DNA of 64,000 nucleotides from Paraburkholderia terricola (GCF_900142195.1 NZ_FRAB01000016.1:91899-155898), one strand, 5' to 3'; numbered from the stretch's first letter, positions 1-8,854 are shown. A program made the numbers and translations. The notes: generated by a model not told the origin, from the sequence alone.

Positions 1-129
1 TGCGGGCCGGCTCGACAACACCCCGAGAGCCAGCACGATTAGCGGAATGCCGATGAAATGCGTGGCGATGTTGCGCCGGTCGCGATGATAGGCCGCGTAT
101 TGCGTAAGCTGTTGCGTCAGCGTTCTCAT
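1..129 (-). CDS. Mpo1-like (DUF962) membrane protein, 5' part only
   Basis: Only the first 43 codons lie in the window; the rest runs off the left edge. The N-terminus reads MRTLTQQLTQYAAYH followed by HRDRRN and a hydrophobic stretch starting at HFIGIPLIVLAL, which is the opening of the DUF962/Mpo1 family. These are small multi-helix membrane proteins; the yeast member is an iron-dependent 2-hydroxy fatty acid dioxygenase, and bacterial members are mostly uncharacterised. The start codon lies at 127-129 with a purine-rich AAAGGAGCGGCATCC leader. Divergent from the broken Crp-type gene. Identification is good; function in this organism is unproven. Confidence 0.75.
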   Translation of the reverse strand, partial: MRTLTQQLTQYAAYHRDRRNIATHFIGIPLIVLALGVLSSRPA

Positions 130-219
130 GGATGCCGCTCCTTTGTCAAAGTCAGCATAATCGCGGGCGGCGGAATTTGAAACCATCGGTTAGCCGACAA
201 TCGGACAGGATGCCGTCGC

Positions 220-960
220 ATGACTGCGAGTTTTGCATCGAATGAGCTTGCTGCGTTGCTTGCGCGCAGCGCGTGGTTTCGCTCCGCGCCTGCCGCCATG
301 TGGGCACCGTTGCTGGAAGCGGGCCGCGTCGAACATCTTGCGCCGGGCGAGCGGCTCTTCACACGCGGCGATTCCGACGATGGCCTCTATTGCGTGCTCG
401 ACGGCCCGATGAGAATCGGCGCCGCCAGTTCGAGCGGCAAGGAAGCGTTGCTCGCCGTGATCGAGCCGGTGAACTGCTTCGGCGAGATCGCGTTGTTCGA
501 CAATCGCGCGCGAACCCACGACGCGTATGCCGAACGCGATTCCGCGCTGTTTCATGTGCCGTGCGCCGCGCTCGGCGCATTGCTCGAACGCACGCCCGAG
601 TACTGGCACGCGTTCGGTTTGCTGCTGACGCAAAAGCTGCGCCTCGCCTTCGATGCCATTGAAGAGGCGGCCTTGCAGCTTGTCGCGTGCCGTGCCCAGA
701 CGTTCGATGAGTTGCGCCGAGGCGCGCGTGATCGGCATGCGCGTTTCGTCGGTGAGCGGGTGATCGAACGCGAGCATCGCCTTGATCAGCGCGCCTTTGC
801 GAGCGTGCGCTGCCTCAACGGTCCGATCAGTGCTGCCGGAAGCGTCGAGATCAGCGTATGCAGCGTGAAATCGACGTCGTCGCGCGCAATGTCGAGCTCC
901 ACGCGAATTTCTTCGCGGACGGTTTCCATGCCGACGACATACACGCCAAGCGGGGAGTGA
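220..960 (+). pseudogene. Crp/Fnr-type regulator, broken: effector domain kept, DNA-binding domain lost
   Basis: Residues 1 to about 148 form a normal cyclic-nucleotide-binding domain: LARSAWFRSAP, then GERLFTRGDSDDGLYCVLDG, then NCFGEIALFDNRARTHDAYA, and the C-helix start LRLAFDAIEEAAL. After about base 665 similarity stops. Where a winged helix-turn-helix is expected, the frame runs into Arg/Ser-rich sequence that is antisense to minus-strand coding-like DNA. Length (246 aa) is close to the family norm only because the foreign tail stays open. Seen directly: no recognition helix. Inferred: a deletion fused the 5' part of this gene tail-to-tail with another truncated gene, so it is probably non-functional as a DNA-binding regulator. 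Confidence 0.7.
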
Positions 961-1136
961 AGCAGTGCGCGCAGAAGCGTTGCTGGAACTTCGCGCGACG
1001 AGTGCGGCAGCGTTACCAGCAGGCGGGCGCGTGACGAGCGGAAGGGGATGACGTTGTTATGCTGAACCGGCGGCGCGCTGAGCGGCTGCGCGGCGAAGCT
1101 GTTGTTCGATTGGGTGAGAGCCATATGACGCGGCAT
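786..1136 (-). CDS. hypothetical protein, 116 aa
   Basis: I do not recognise a family. The product begins MPRHMALTQSNNSF and has a central predicted alpha/beta segment (RARLLVTLPHSSREVP, LGVYVVGMETVREEIRVELDIARDDVDFTLHTL). No signal peptide, membrane helix or known motif is visible. A second minus-strand frame opens 9 bases after its stop (ATG at 775-777, preceded by AAGG) and looks coding for about 38 codons (MLAFDHPLTDETRMP onward) before entering the antisense of the Crp gene. The start could also be the internal Met at 1122-1124. Moderate confidence that this is a real gene; it overlaps the tail of the broken regulator on the other strand. Confidence 0.45.
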   Translation of the reverse strand: MPRHMALTQSNNSFAAQPLSAPPVQHNNVIPFRSSRARLLVTLPHSSREVPATLLRALLHSPLGVYVVGMETVREEIRVELDIARDDVDFTLHTLISTLPAALIGPLRQRTLAKAR

Positions 1137-1278
1137 GGGTTGACGCCGTGGTGAGTCGAGACAGTGTCAGATTAGATGCATGCGAGTAAACGCAGCGCAA
1201 AAATTGCGGGGCTCGCCGCAAAAATCATGCGATCGCCGCGTTAGTCGGCTTCACGGAATTGCGTGTCGAACGCGCATG

Positions 1279-1304
1279 AAAAAAGGCGAGTCGTCAGACT
1301 CGCC
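1279..1304 (-). terminator. rho-independent terminator
   Basis: A perfect 8-bp stem GGCGAGTC/GACTCGCC with a 4-base loop (1285-1304) is followed on the minus strand by six T (A tract 1279-1284). It lies about 75 bases past the stop of the minus-strand secreted-protein gene and is the classical end for that transcript. Confidence 0.85.
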
Positions 1305-1378
1305 CCTCCCTGAACGGCACAGCTCAGCCTGAGTTATTTACGTCTGCGTGGCCGCTGCGTGCCGAAACCGTACACGTG

Positions 1379-1756
1379 TTATTGCGTTTTCGTCGTGTCG
1401 GTCGTTGCGCCGTCGGTTTTTACCGGGGCAGTGCTGGCCTCGTTCGCGCTCTCCGTCTTGTCCTTGGCAGCGCCGGTTTCAACGGTCTTCTTCGTGGCTT
1501 TATGCGTCTTGGCCTTGTGCGTGGTGGAGGTCTTTTTCACATGCGCCTTGCTCGCGGCCTTCGTGGGCGCTTTGCTCATGGCGGTGCTTTCGTCCGCGGC
1601 GCCGGTTTGCGCGGCGGTGTTCGCCTTCAGATTCGCCTGACCGGCGGCTTGCGTTTGCGCGGGTTGTGCGGATTCGGTGGTCGACGGTGCGGCCGTTTGT
1701 GCAAAAGCGGTCGACACGAGCAGGGCGGAAGCAACAGCGGCGAAAAGCGTCTTCAT
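1379..1756 (-). CDS. secreted Lys/Thr/Ala-rich low-complexity protein
   Basis: 125 aa. Residues 1-19 (MKTLFAAVASALLVSTAFA, cleavage before QTAAP) form a clear Sec signal peptide. The mature protein is almost entirely Ala, Thr, Lys, Ser, Glu and Gln, has no Cys, and contains a basic middle (KAPTKAASKAHVKKTSTTHKA). Such composition implies an intrinsically disordered, cationic periplasmic or exported protein. No domain is recognised. Similar small alanine/lysine-rich exported proteins are common in Burkholderia and unassigned. Monocistronic: a strong terminator follows and a 225-base gap precedes it. Confidence 0.75.
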   Translation of the reverse strand: MKTLFAAVASALLVSTAFAQTAAPSTTESAQPAQTQAAGQANLKANTAAQTGAADESTAMSKAPTKAASKAHVKKTSTTHKAKTHKATKKTVETGAAKDKTESANEASTAPVKTDGATTDTTKTQ

Positions 1757-1929
1757 GGTGTAACTCCTGTTTTAACCGATCTAACCGATTGGTTCTTCGG
1801 TCTTACGGTGGTTTCGTCTTCGGCGGCCGAACTGGAATGTTCAGCGCTGCCGGTTTAACGTTGACCGGAAGACAGGAGTTGACGGCGCTGTGGTGACAAA
1901 ACGTAAGCTATGAAACAGGTTGGATCAGG

Positions 1930-1960
1930 GCGAAGGCGGCGCGCGTCTTTCCGCCTTCGC
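1930..1960 (-). terminator. stem-loop after the endonuclease operon (possible terminator)
   Basis: A perfect 10-bp stem GCGAAGGCGG/CCGCCTTCGC with an 11-base loop lies about 20 bases past the stop at 1982. No T tract follows on the minus strand, so it may only stabilise the mRNA 3' end. Confidence 0.4.
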
Positions 1961-1981
1961 GTGACCGTCGCGGCGGGCGCG

Positions 1982-2242
1982 TTATTGAAACGGATTCCGC
2001 ACGACGCCCGGTTTCGCATCCGGCTCGTCTTTCACTTTCGCGGGCAATTGGCTGTCCGCCTGCAATGCGGCGACGATCGCGTCCACCGCGTCCTTCAGCG
2101 CGAGCGCCGCCTTCAGTCCACGCTGGTCCCTGGTCAGTTCGAGCGTGCCGTTCACGACGACGCGCGTGGTGCCGTTGCTCACGGTCAGCGCGTCGCCCTG
2201 AATGTTGAGCACGTCGTCATCGTTCGAATAGGGTTTAAACAC
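1982..2242 (-). CDS. small conserved hypothetical protein
   Basis: 86 aa, no known family. It starts MFKPYSNDDDVLNIQGD; residues 10-40 look like short beta strands (ALTVSNGTTRVVVNGTLELTRD) and are followed by a helix (LKAALALKDAVDAIVAALQ). No signal peptide. It overlaps the 3' end of the upstream nuclease gene by 8 bases, which implies co-transcription and translational coupling. An accessory role to the exported nuclease is possible but is inference only; this protein itself looks cytoplasmic. Confidence 0.65.
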   Translation of the reverse strand: MFKPYSNDDDVLNIQGDALTVSNGTTRVVVNGTLELTRDQRGLKAALALKDAVDAIVAALQADSQLPAKVKDEPDAKPGVVRNPFQ

Positions 2243-2984
2243 CTTTCAGTCCTCCCGGTCGCTGATCCTTGAGATTTTCCGGTATGCCCGGAAAGCGGAT
2301 GCCCGATGCCGCTTCGAGTTCGTGAATCGTCCTGATCTCGTAACGGCTGGTCGAGACATTCTCCACCACCACGGCGAACGCCAGTTGCCGCGAAGGCACG
2401 TAGACGGCCTTGAATAACTGCGTCGGCACGAACACGCGCGTCGGCCCGATGGTCTGCAATTGCTGGCCGCTGAAAATCGGCCCGGTGACCACGTAGGTAT
2501 CGTCATACGACATGGCGATCTTGCGCACGGCCGTTTCGATGCGCGACCACAAGCGCTGATTGTTCTCGCGGTTTTGCGGCACGACGTTCGCCAGCGAGAA
2601 CGATTGTGCCATCGCTTGCTGATTCCAGCGATTGCCCGCCGGACTCATATGACCACGATCGAAGCCGCTGCGTTTGTAGTCCGCGAGCGTCGCGCCTTCG
2701 CCGTCGGGCAGACGCCTGTCCTCGAAGAATTTGTTGGTGCGCACCATGTCTTTCGCGGCTTCGATGTGATCGCGCGTCAAAAGCTCGGCGGACCACAGCG
2801 GACCGTGCGTGATGCCCGAATGCAGAACCGCGAAATCGCTATAGCAAAGCATGCGCGCTTTCGGCGCCATCTTCTGATTGATCAGAACCGGCCATTGCGC
2901 ATTCGGTGTGAACTGGGTGCAGGAAGACGCCGCGCTCGCGTGAGCGGCGACGGCGAATAACAGACAGGCAAACCACTTCTTCAT
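2235..2984 (-). CDS. exported DNA/RNA non-specific endonuclease (NucA/NUC1 family)
   Basis: 249 aa. Residues 1-18 (MKKWFACLLFAVAAHASA) are a signal peptide, so the enzyme acts in the periplasm or outside. The family active site is intact: FDRGHMSPAGN near residue 110 supplies the catalytic His of the DRGH motif, and VVPQNRENNQRLW near residue 135 supplies the Mg2+-binding Asn. The remaining beta-beta-alpha-metal fold (YVVTGPIF, FKAVYV) is present. Family members cleave single- and double-stranded DNA and RNA. No inhibitor gene is obvious next to it, consistent with export. First gene of a two-gene minus-strand unit. Confidence 0.9.
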   Translation of the reverse strand: MKKWFACLLFAVAAHASAASSCTQFTPNAQWPVLINQKMAPKARMLCYSDFAVLHSGITHGPLWSAELLTRDHIEAAKDMVRTNKFFEDRRLPDGEGATLADYKRSGFDRGHMSPAGNRWNQQAMAQSFSLANVVPQNRENNQRLWSRIETAVRKIAMSYDDTYVVTGPIFSGQQLQTIGPTRVFVPTQLFKAVYVPSRQLAFAVVVENVSTSRYEIRTIHELEAASGIRFPGIPENLKDQRPGGLKGV

Positions 2985-3249
2985 GTGTCAGTCAGTCGAG
3001 GGAATTGGGGGCGCAAGTATAGCGTCGCGACTTCGAATCGAGCGGCGTTGAACGCGGAAAAAACGCGGAGGGACGCGGTGGCGGGAAGGGGAAGCGGGCG
3101 TGCGGCGCGAACAATCCCTGCACATGCGCCGCACAAAAAAACGGGCCGCTTTTCAGCGACCCCAATGCGTGGATTTCCGACTCTACGCACGTCAGCTTAA
3201 GTCGAGCTTAAACGCGTGGAGAACGGAGCATGACGTATCGCCCGACGAG

Positions 3250-3275
3250 CGAATGCGCGCGCTTGCGCGCATTCG
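3250..3275. terminator. strong 11-bp stem-loop
   Basis: CGAATGCGCGC/GCGCGCATTCG with a GCTT loop is a perfect inverted repeat. It lies about 46 bases beyond the stop of the minus-strand gene ending at 3322 and may end that transcript, but no T tract is present on either strand. Confidence 0.4.
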
Positions 3276-3321
3276 TGTACGTGAGCGGGAATTTCGACCG
3301 AATGGAAGAAAGCGCCGGATA

Positions 3322-3681
3322 TTAATTTCCGAATACGCTGTGTTCAGCGTGGACCGTTTGACGATCGACCGCTTGCAGGCGCCAGAAGCCGCTGGTTTTT
3401 GCGCGCGTCGGCAAGGCAGTCCATGCGGCGGCGCCTTGCGCCGCGCTCACGCGCTGCTTGCGGTCGACGTGCAAGCCGCGCAGCGTGCACAGCGGCGCAT
3501 CCGTGCTGGGCGCACAGAGCGTGGTGACGCCGTCTTCATCGTGCAACTCGCCCCACGGGGGCAGATCGATCCCCTGATGCGCTTCTCTCGACCACCGATG
3601 TTCGTCGGTATCGAGCCATAGCACAGCGTAATCGTGGTTCACGGTGGGATCGGAACCGTTGATCAGGATGGTCAGTCGCAT
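3322..3681 (-). CDS. hypothetical protein, 119 aa
   Basis: No family recognised. Translation from the Met at 3679-3681 gives MRLTILINGSDPTVNHDYAVLWLDTDEH; an upstream in-frame Met (3696) exists but the later one fits a compact N-terminal strand better. The protein is rich in Trp, His and Asp, has two Cys (TLCAPST, PLCTLRG), and shows no signal peptide or membrane span. A cytoplasmic beta-rich protein is likely. A stem-loop follows downstream. Confidence rests on codon use and length only. Confidence 0.5.
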   Translation of the reverse strand: MRLTILINGSDPTVNHDYAVLWLDTDEHRWSREAHQGIDLPPWGELHDEDGVTTLCAPSTDAPLCTLRGLHVDRKQRVSAAQGAAAWTALPTRAKTSGFWRLQAVDRQTVHAEHSVFGN

Positions 3682-4036
3682 GGCAGTTCCGTGCAATTAC
3701 AGAGTGGGGCTTTAAGAGTCTATGTCGCTGCGCGTGTTATGCAAGCCGGGTGTGTGAGCGGCGCACAAAAAAATGCGGATGCCATAAAGCGCACGGCTGT
3801 ACGATTGCCGCGCGGTCATCGTCGTTCGCGCAGCCGAGCCATGCGGCATCGATTTCTACAACTGGCGGCATGCATGGGATGCCTGACTACGGCAACGTTC
3901 TGCGCGCAACGGACAGCGCATCGCTGCATGCGGCGGCTCAGTGATTCGCGGCGGTTGGTGAGACTCACCAGCTAGCCGCGGCAGAGCCGCCGCCAACCGC
4001 GAGCGGCGCCGCGAACACCCTTCGCACGACGAGCGC
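3682..4036. other. gene-poor spacer
   Basis: About 355 bases between two minus-strand genes. Short frames here have no coding character or ribosome site. I see no convincing promoter, repeat or RNA gene. It must contain the promoter of the 3322-3681 gene. Confidence 0.5.
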
Positions 4037-5719
4037 TTAAAGCAGATCCAACGGCGCGGTCAAATCCCCGAGCGGCGCGAGCCCGTTGCTCGCGAACGCC
4101 CGGTCGCGCGCGGCCACGCCTTCGAGCGGCGCCAGTCCATGCACGCGACTGATCAGGCGAAGAATCGAGTTGGTGTCGTACACCGTGTGGTCGACATATC
4201 CCTTCCTCGCCAGCGGCGAAATCACCAGCGCGGGAATCCGCGACCCCGGACCCCAGCGGTCGCCTTTCGGCGGTGAGACCGGGTCCCACCAACCGCCGTT
4301 TTCGTCGACGGTGACGATCACCACGGTATTCGCCCACTGCGGGCCGCGCTGAATATGCTCGATCACGTTGGCGATGTGACGGTCGCCCGATTCGACGTCC
4401 GCATAGCCGGCATGCATATTCAGATCGCCTTGCGGCTTGTAGAACGTGACGGCCGGGAGACGTCCCGCGTCGATGTCCGCGATCAGGTGATTACTCGACG
4501 CGTCGTTGCCGAGGCCCGCGTCGCGCAGATATTTGCGGCGTGCCGCCGTGCCCGGCGCGTAATTGGCGAAGTAGTTGAACGGTTGATGGTGATACTGGAA
4601 GTCGGGCACCGCGCCCGTGTCCTGATGCTCCCACGCGTATTGCCACGCCCCGCTGTACCAGGCCCAATCGACGCCCTTGTCCGTCAGACGGTCGCCGATC
4701 GTCGCATAGCGTTGCGGCGGCAGCACGCGCGGATTCGAGAAGTCCGCAAGGGCCGGATTGCCGCCTTCGGCCGGCCGCACGTTGCTCGGCTGATAGGGCG
4801 GCGCCATCGTGTTGACGGCATAGCCGTCGGCGGTGAACGTGCCGTCGTTGACGAATTTCGGCGGGCCGTCGAGCGCGGAGGCGGGCGAGTCGGCCGCCTG
4901 CTTCAGCCGCGTGCCGGTCGGATCGTCGCCTTCGATCACCGACACCAGTTTCTTCGCCGGGCTGTTGTGGATGTCGGGATAGAACGGCGCCTGCGCCGAG
5001 ATCAGAAAGATGTGATTGAGCCACGAGCCGCCGAAGGCCGCCATGAAGAAGTTGTCGCACAGCGTGTACTGCTGCGCGAGACTCCACAGCCGCAACGTGT
5101 CGGCGGAATTGCGGTAGTGCCCCATCACGAGGCCGCCCGAATCGCCCCATGCGGCGAACTGGTTGTTGCGGCCGGCATTGATCTGCATCTGGTTCTGATA
5201 GAAGCGATGCACGAGGTCGCGCGTGATCACGCCGGCCGGCAGCGGCGCGCCTTGCGCGTCGGTGAGATGGAACGGCCCGTTTCGCAGATTGCCGATGTCC
5301 TTCTGGCCGATCATGTAGCGCTTGCCGTCCACTTCCTGCGCTTGCGGCACGAGCCCGCCCCAGATGGCGGGCAGGCGCGGCAGCGGTGTTCTGCCGTCAC
5401 GGTCGAGTTGCAGATAGCGCTCGGCGCTGACCGCATCGAGCGGATGCTGAATGCCTGGAAAGTTACCGTACAGGTTCGCAAAGCTGCGGTTCTCGGCGTA
5501 GATCACCACGATATGCTTGACCTGATCGCGCAACGCCGCGTCGAGCCGCAAGTCGGCGGCACTGTGTGTCGCATCGCCCGCCGCGGTTTGCCCGGTCTTG
5601 CAGCCGGTCAGCGCGAGTCCGATGCCGACTGCCGCGAGACCGGTCAGGACGCGGCGGCGTTCGGGATCGTTGGGGGCGTCGTCGGGATTGGGCGGCAGGG
5701 TGGAGTCGTTGTCGTTCAT
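4037..5719 (-). CDS. AcpA/phospholipase C-type phosphoesterase, lipoprotein
   Basis: 560 aa, PF04185 phosphoesterase superfamily, closest in layout to AcpA-type acid phosphatases. The N-terminus has an RRR cluster (21-23), a hydrophobic stretch and a lipobox ending at Cys40 (LALTGC), so it is probably a lipid-anchored envelope protein. Family motifs: VKHIVVIYAENRSFANLYG near residue 70 (metal and nucleophile region), TVDENGGWWDP near 475 and GPGSRIPALVISPLARKGYVD near 495. It hydrolyses phosphate esters in the periplasm. Monocistronic. A second member of the same superfamily, a phosphocholine-specific phospholipase C, lies at 31.3-33.4 kb. Confidence 0.85.
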   Translation of the reverse strand: MNDNDSTLPPNPDDAPNDPERRRVLTGLAAVGIGLALTGCKTGQTAAGDATHSAADLRLDAALRDQVKHIVVIYAENRSFANLYGNFPGIQHPLDAVSAERYLQLDRDGRTPLPRLPAIWGGLVPQAQEVDGKRYMIGQKDIGNLRNGPFHLTDAQGAPLPAGVITRDLVHRFYQNQMQINAGRNNQFAAWGDSGGLVMGHYRNSADTLRLWSLAQQYTLCDNFFMAAFGGSWLNHIFLISAQAPFYPDIHNSPAKKLVSVIEGDDPTGTRLKQAADSPASALDGPPKFVNDGTFTADGYAVNTMAPPYQPSNVRPAEGGNPALADFSNPRVLPPQRYATIGDRLTDKGVDWAWYSGAWQYAWEHQDTGAVPDFQYHHQPFNYFANYAPGTAARRKYLRDAGLGNDASSNHLIADIDAGRLPAVTFYKPQGDLNMHAGYADVESGDRHIANVIEHIQRGPQWANTVVIVTVDENGGWWDPVSPPKGDRWGPGSRIPALVISPLARKGYVDHTVYDTNSILRLISRVHGLAPLEGVAARDRAFASNGLAPLGDLTAPLDLL

Positions 5720-5840
5720 CGGTAGGTTTCGAATTGTGCGTGACAGACATCGATCGCCGCCGGGGGCGGCGCGTCTGATACGCGTTGCGGGTTCGAGAGG
5801 TGGCCGGAAGACGCCGGCGAGGGGTGGGCCAAGCGAACAG

Positions 5841-6128
5841 CTAAGGCAATCGACGCTTCACGCGCCAACTGTTGTGCGTTGCGTCAACGGCGAGCAGAAG
5901 CCAATCTTTTGCGTCGACGGGATGGCGTTTTTGCGTGGCGTAACCGTCCACGGATAATTCGAGTTCGTCGAATGCGCGCCGATGGCAGGTGGCATGCGCG
6001 CCGGACCCGTCCGCGAATTCGACGATCGCCTCGGCCGCACGGGCCGGCTCGGGCAGATGCGCGATGCGCACCGAACAGCCGGGGTAAAGGTGCGAATCGG
6101 CAACCTGAACCTGAATGGATGCGGACAT
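5841..6128 (-). CDS. hypothetical protein, 95 aa
   Basis: The start is set at 6126-6128 by a good GGAGG about 9 bases upstream; longer frames begin in non-coding sequence. The product (MSASIQVQVADSHLYPGC onward) looks like a small beta-rich protein with a basic C-terminus (SWRVKRRLP) and has no signal peptide. No family recognised. It stands alone between the phosphoesterase gene and the divergent IclR gene. Confidence 0.6.
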   Translation of the reverse strand: MSASIQVQVADSHLYPGCSVRIAHLPEPARAAEAIVEFADGSGAHATCHRRAFDELELSVDGYATQKRHPVDAKDWLLLAVDATHNSWRVKRRLP

Positions 6129-6305
6129 GGGCGTGGCCTCCAAACGCTGGTGAGCGAAAGCGCGGCGGTGAGACCTCGCGCAACCGACCGGAGGAAAGAA
6201 TAGCACCGGGACCCACGATTGTTGTGCATCCGTGACGCGAATTGCAACGTCGCACGCGAGGCGTGGTCCATGATTCCTTCGCGCTATCATGCTGATCTAA
6301 CGACG

Positions 6306-7310
6306 ATGACAGTAGAAACGGCAGCCAAGATGGCAAAAGAAGAGCAGACAGGAGCGGGACGCAAGCGCGCGAAGCCGCGTAACGCGGCGGCCCCGGCTTC
6401 GCAGGATGAGGCGGCGATGTCCCATTCGGAGCGGGTCGCTTCCACCGATGCCGCCGACTCCGCGGAGGAAGACAACACTGGTGGCTCGACCTACCTCGTG
6501 CCGGGCCTCGAGCGCGGCTTGCGCATCCTCGCCGAATTCAGCGCGCGCGAACCGGTACTCGGCGCGCCCGAATTGTCCAAGCGCATCGGCATTCCGCGCA
6601 CTACCACCTTCCGTTTATTGCAGACGCTCGAAGCACTCGGCTTTCTCGAACGGGTGAACGGCGACCGTTATTTCCGCCTGAGTGTCGCGGTGCTGCGGCT
6701 CGGCTTCGAATACCTGAACTCGCTGGAACTGACCGACGTCGGCACGCCGATCCTCGAACGCTTACGCGATGCCACCGGTCTGAGCACGCATCTGCTGATT
6801 CGCGACCAGCGCGACGTGGTATTCGTCGCCAAGGCGCAAACCCACGCGCCGATGTTCAGTTCGGTGAAGGTGCATGTCGGCACGCGTCTGCCCGCGCACG
6901 CTACCGTGCACGGCCAGGTGCTGATGGGCGATATGAGTTTCGAGGAATTGCGTCAACTCTATCCCGAGCCGCAACTGGAGCGTTTCACTGAACGCACGCC
7001 GGCCACCGTCGAAGAACTCTATGGACGCGTGCGCGAAAGCGCGGCGCTCGGCTACGCGTTGAGCGAGGCATCGTTCGAGCGGGGCATTTCCGTGGTGAGC
7101 GCGCCGGTGCGCGATCAAAGCGGCAAGATCGCGGCCGCGTTGACCGTCACCATTCCGCGTTCGGATATCGGCGAGGCTGAAGAGCGCGAACCGCTCGTCA
7201 TCGCGGTTTGCCAGGCGGCGCTCGAACTGTCCGAGCGACTCAGTTATCGCCCGCGGCCGGACGATCCGACCGCGGTTCTGGCGCGCCGCAAGCCGGTCGC
7301 GGCGCACTGA
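6306..7310 (+). CDS. IclR-family transcriptional regulator 1
   Basis: 334 aa. Residues 1-60 are a disordered Ala/Lys/Glu-rich extension. The winged HTH follows (YLVPGLERGLRILAEFS, APELSKRIGIPRTTTFRLLQTLEALGFLER), then the IclR effector domain with FSSVKVHVGTRLPAHATVHGQVL and SEASFERGISVVSAPVRDQ. IclR proteins are dimeric or tetrameric and respond to aromatic or organic acids. It is strikingly similar to the second IclR at 12.9 kb. Start choice is uncertain: ATG 6306 is used, ATG 6330 is an alternative, and no strong ribosome site is seen. It probably controls the porin and ferredoxin operons through the palindromes at 8.57-8.87 kb. Confidence 0.9.
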   Translation: MTVETAAKMAKEEQTGAGRKRAKPRNAAAPASQDEAAMSHSERVASTDAADSAEEDNTGGSTYLVPGLERGLRILAEFSAREPVLGAPELSKRIGIPRTTTFRLLQTLEALGFLERVNGDRYFRLSVAVLRLGFEYLNSLELTDVGTPILERLRDATGLSTHLLIRDQRDVVFVAKAQTHAPMFSSVKVHVGTRLPAHATVHGQVLMGDMSFEELRQLYPEPQLERFTERTPATVEELYGRVRESAALGYALSEASFERGISVVSAPVRDQSGKIAAALTVTIPRSDIGEAEEREPLVIAVCQAALELSERLSYRPRPDDPTAVLARRKPVAAH

Positions 7311-7328
7311 TTCCGCTGGATGTCGTGC

Positions 7329-7360
7329 AACGGCCCGGCGGTTTTCACCGCCGGGCCGTT
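7329..7360. terminator. bidirectional stem-loop between convergent genes
   Basis: A 13-bp perfect stem AACGGCCCGGCGG/CCGCCGGGCCGTT with a 6-base loop sits between the IclR stop (7310) and the porin stop (7383). It is well placed to end both transcripts, although the T tracts are short. Confidence 0.7.
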
Positions 7361-7382
7361 TGCCTGGCCCGCTTCGTTCACA

Positions 7383-8456
7383 TCAGAACGAGTGATGGAT
7401 GCCGGTCAGAACGATCGTCTGGTTCCGGCCGCTCGACACGCCCGCCGTGAAGAACGCGGCATGCGCATTCGAATTGGCATGCTGGTACAGCGCATTCACG
7501 TAGAGCTGCGTCGACTTCGACAGCGCATAGATATCGCCGATCTCGAACTGCGTCCAGCGACGGCCGGCCAGCGTCGTCGTCGCGGCGCCGCCGGAAACGC
7601 TGTTGAACGGCGTGAACTGATAATTCGCGCCGACGTCGTAGCTCTGATAGGTGTCCGAGTGTCCCGCCGATTCCAGCTTCACCCGCGTGTACAGCCCATG
7701 CACCAGCAGTTTGCCGAACTGGTATGACGCGCCCGCGCCCATGTTTTCGACCTTGCTGGCGCTGTAGTTCGCTGCCGCCACGCCCTGGAAGTTGGTGATG
7801 CCCGTGGTGACGATCGACGGCGTGCGGTTGTGCTCGTTCGCATACGTGGCGCCGGCCTTGAACGGGCCGTTCGCATAGCTGAGCGCGAAACTCAGCGTCT
7901 TGCCCGTCGAGAAGTTCGTCGTGTTGCCGAGACCCATCATCGCGCCGACCGTGAAGCCGTAGAAACTCGCCGAGCGGAATTTCATCGAATTGTCGAACGG
8001 CACGACGCCGGTGTCGGCGAGCTCGTCGATATTGCCGGGGTGAAACGCGTACCAGCTCGCCGCCAGATAGGCCGTGCTCAACGGACCCAACACGTCGAAG
8101 CTGAACGGCGTTTGATGGCCGAACGTGACCGTGCCGATCTTGTCCGAACTCAGGCCCACAAAAGCGTGGCGATTGAACAGCGTGCCGGATTTCGCAAAGT
8201 TGCCGGTGTTCGTATAGAAGCCGTTTTCCAACTGGAAAACCGCCTTCAAACCGCCGCCCAGATCTTCCACGCCTTTCAGGCCCCAGCGGTCCGGCTGCAT
8301 GTTGCCTTGCTCCATGATCCACTTCGAATGACCGCCTGCATTGCTGATATACGCAATGCCGGCATCCAGGCTGCCGTATAGCGTCACGCTGCTTTGCGCC
8401 CATGCGCCTGTCGTTGCGCAGGCTGCCGTCAAACCGGCTGCAATGATGTGCTTCAC
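7383..8456 (-). CDS. outer-membrane porin (Burkholderia trimeric type)
   Basis: 357 aa beginning at a GTG (8454-8456) 7 bases after AGGAGG; the signal peptide is MKHIIAAGLTAACATTGAWA, cleaved before QSSVTLYGSLDAGIAYI. The mature protein has alternating amphipathic strands, the WGLKGVEDLGGGLKAVFQLENGF signature, and ends in Phe (IHHSF) as required for BAM assembly. It forms a 16-strand diffusion channel. Divergent from the Rieske ferredoxin operon and sharing its control region, it probably admits the cluster's substrate. A TATAAT box on this strand (8604-8609) and GTTCC/GGAAC-type palindromes lie upstream. Confidence 0.9.
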   Translation of the reverse strand: MKHIIAAGLTAACATTGAWAQSSVTLYGSLDAGIAYISNAGGHSKWIMEQGNMQPDRWGLKGVEDLGGGLKAVFQLENGFYTNTGNFAKSGTLFNRHAFVGLSSDKIGTVTFGHQTPFSFDVLGPLSTAYLAASWYAFHPGNIDELADTGVVPFDNSMKFRSASFYGFTVGAMMGLGNTTNFSTGKTLSFALSYANGPFKAGATYANEHNRTPSIVTTGITNFQGVAAANYSASKVENMGAGASYQFGKLLVHGLYTRVKLESAGHSDTYQSYDVGANYQFTPFNSVSGGAATTTLAGRRWTQFEIGDIYALSKSTQLYVNALYQHANSNAHAAFFTAGVSSGRNQTIVLTGIHHSF

Positions 8457-8568
8457 CGTTGGTCCTCCTGATCGCGCGGCGGATGGCGCGCGCCGATTTC
8501 GCCGTCCCTGATCCGTGCTTTTGGATTGAATGCAGCTCTGGCTCATACGCCAAACTACTGCGCTATTT

Positions 8569-8609
8569 GTTCCATATATGGGCGTTTGTATCGCCTATGG
8601 AAAATTATA
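8569..8609 (-). promoter_or_regulatory. porin promoter -10 with overlapping IclR-type operator
   Basis: On the minus strand a perfect TATAAT lies at 8604-8609 with TTGACC at 8624-8629; the 14-base spacing is short, so the -35 is doubtful. Just downstream is GTTCCATATATGGGCG (8569-8584) with a perfect CCATATATGG core. TTCCATA (8571-8577) pairs with TATGGAA (8596-8602) as a 7-bp inverted repeat. The same GTTCC motif recurs at 8855. Placement over the start region suggests repression. Confidence 0.55.
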
Positions 8610-8854
8610 GTGACTCAAACAGCGGTCAAAATAAAATTTTCGGGCTCGGGATAAACCCGCATGAAGGCTGTCGCAAGGAGTGCGGGAGTCACCGTAAAGC
8701 CAAGCCCATCAAGGCACACAGCCACAAATGGCGTCTTCGCAATCCACGCGGCGCTGCGTTCCGGGGCGTCACGCTCGGTGTTTTCCCCTACCGGTGGAAA
8801 TTTTTATTTCTTCTCGTCGAAGCCGATCCTATACTTATCCATACGCGAACCACT

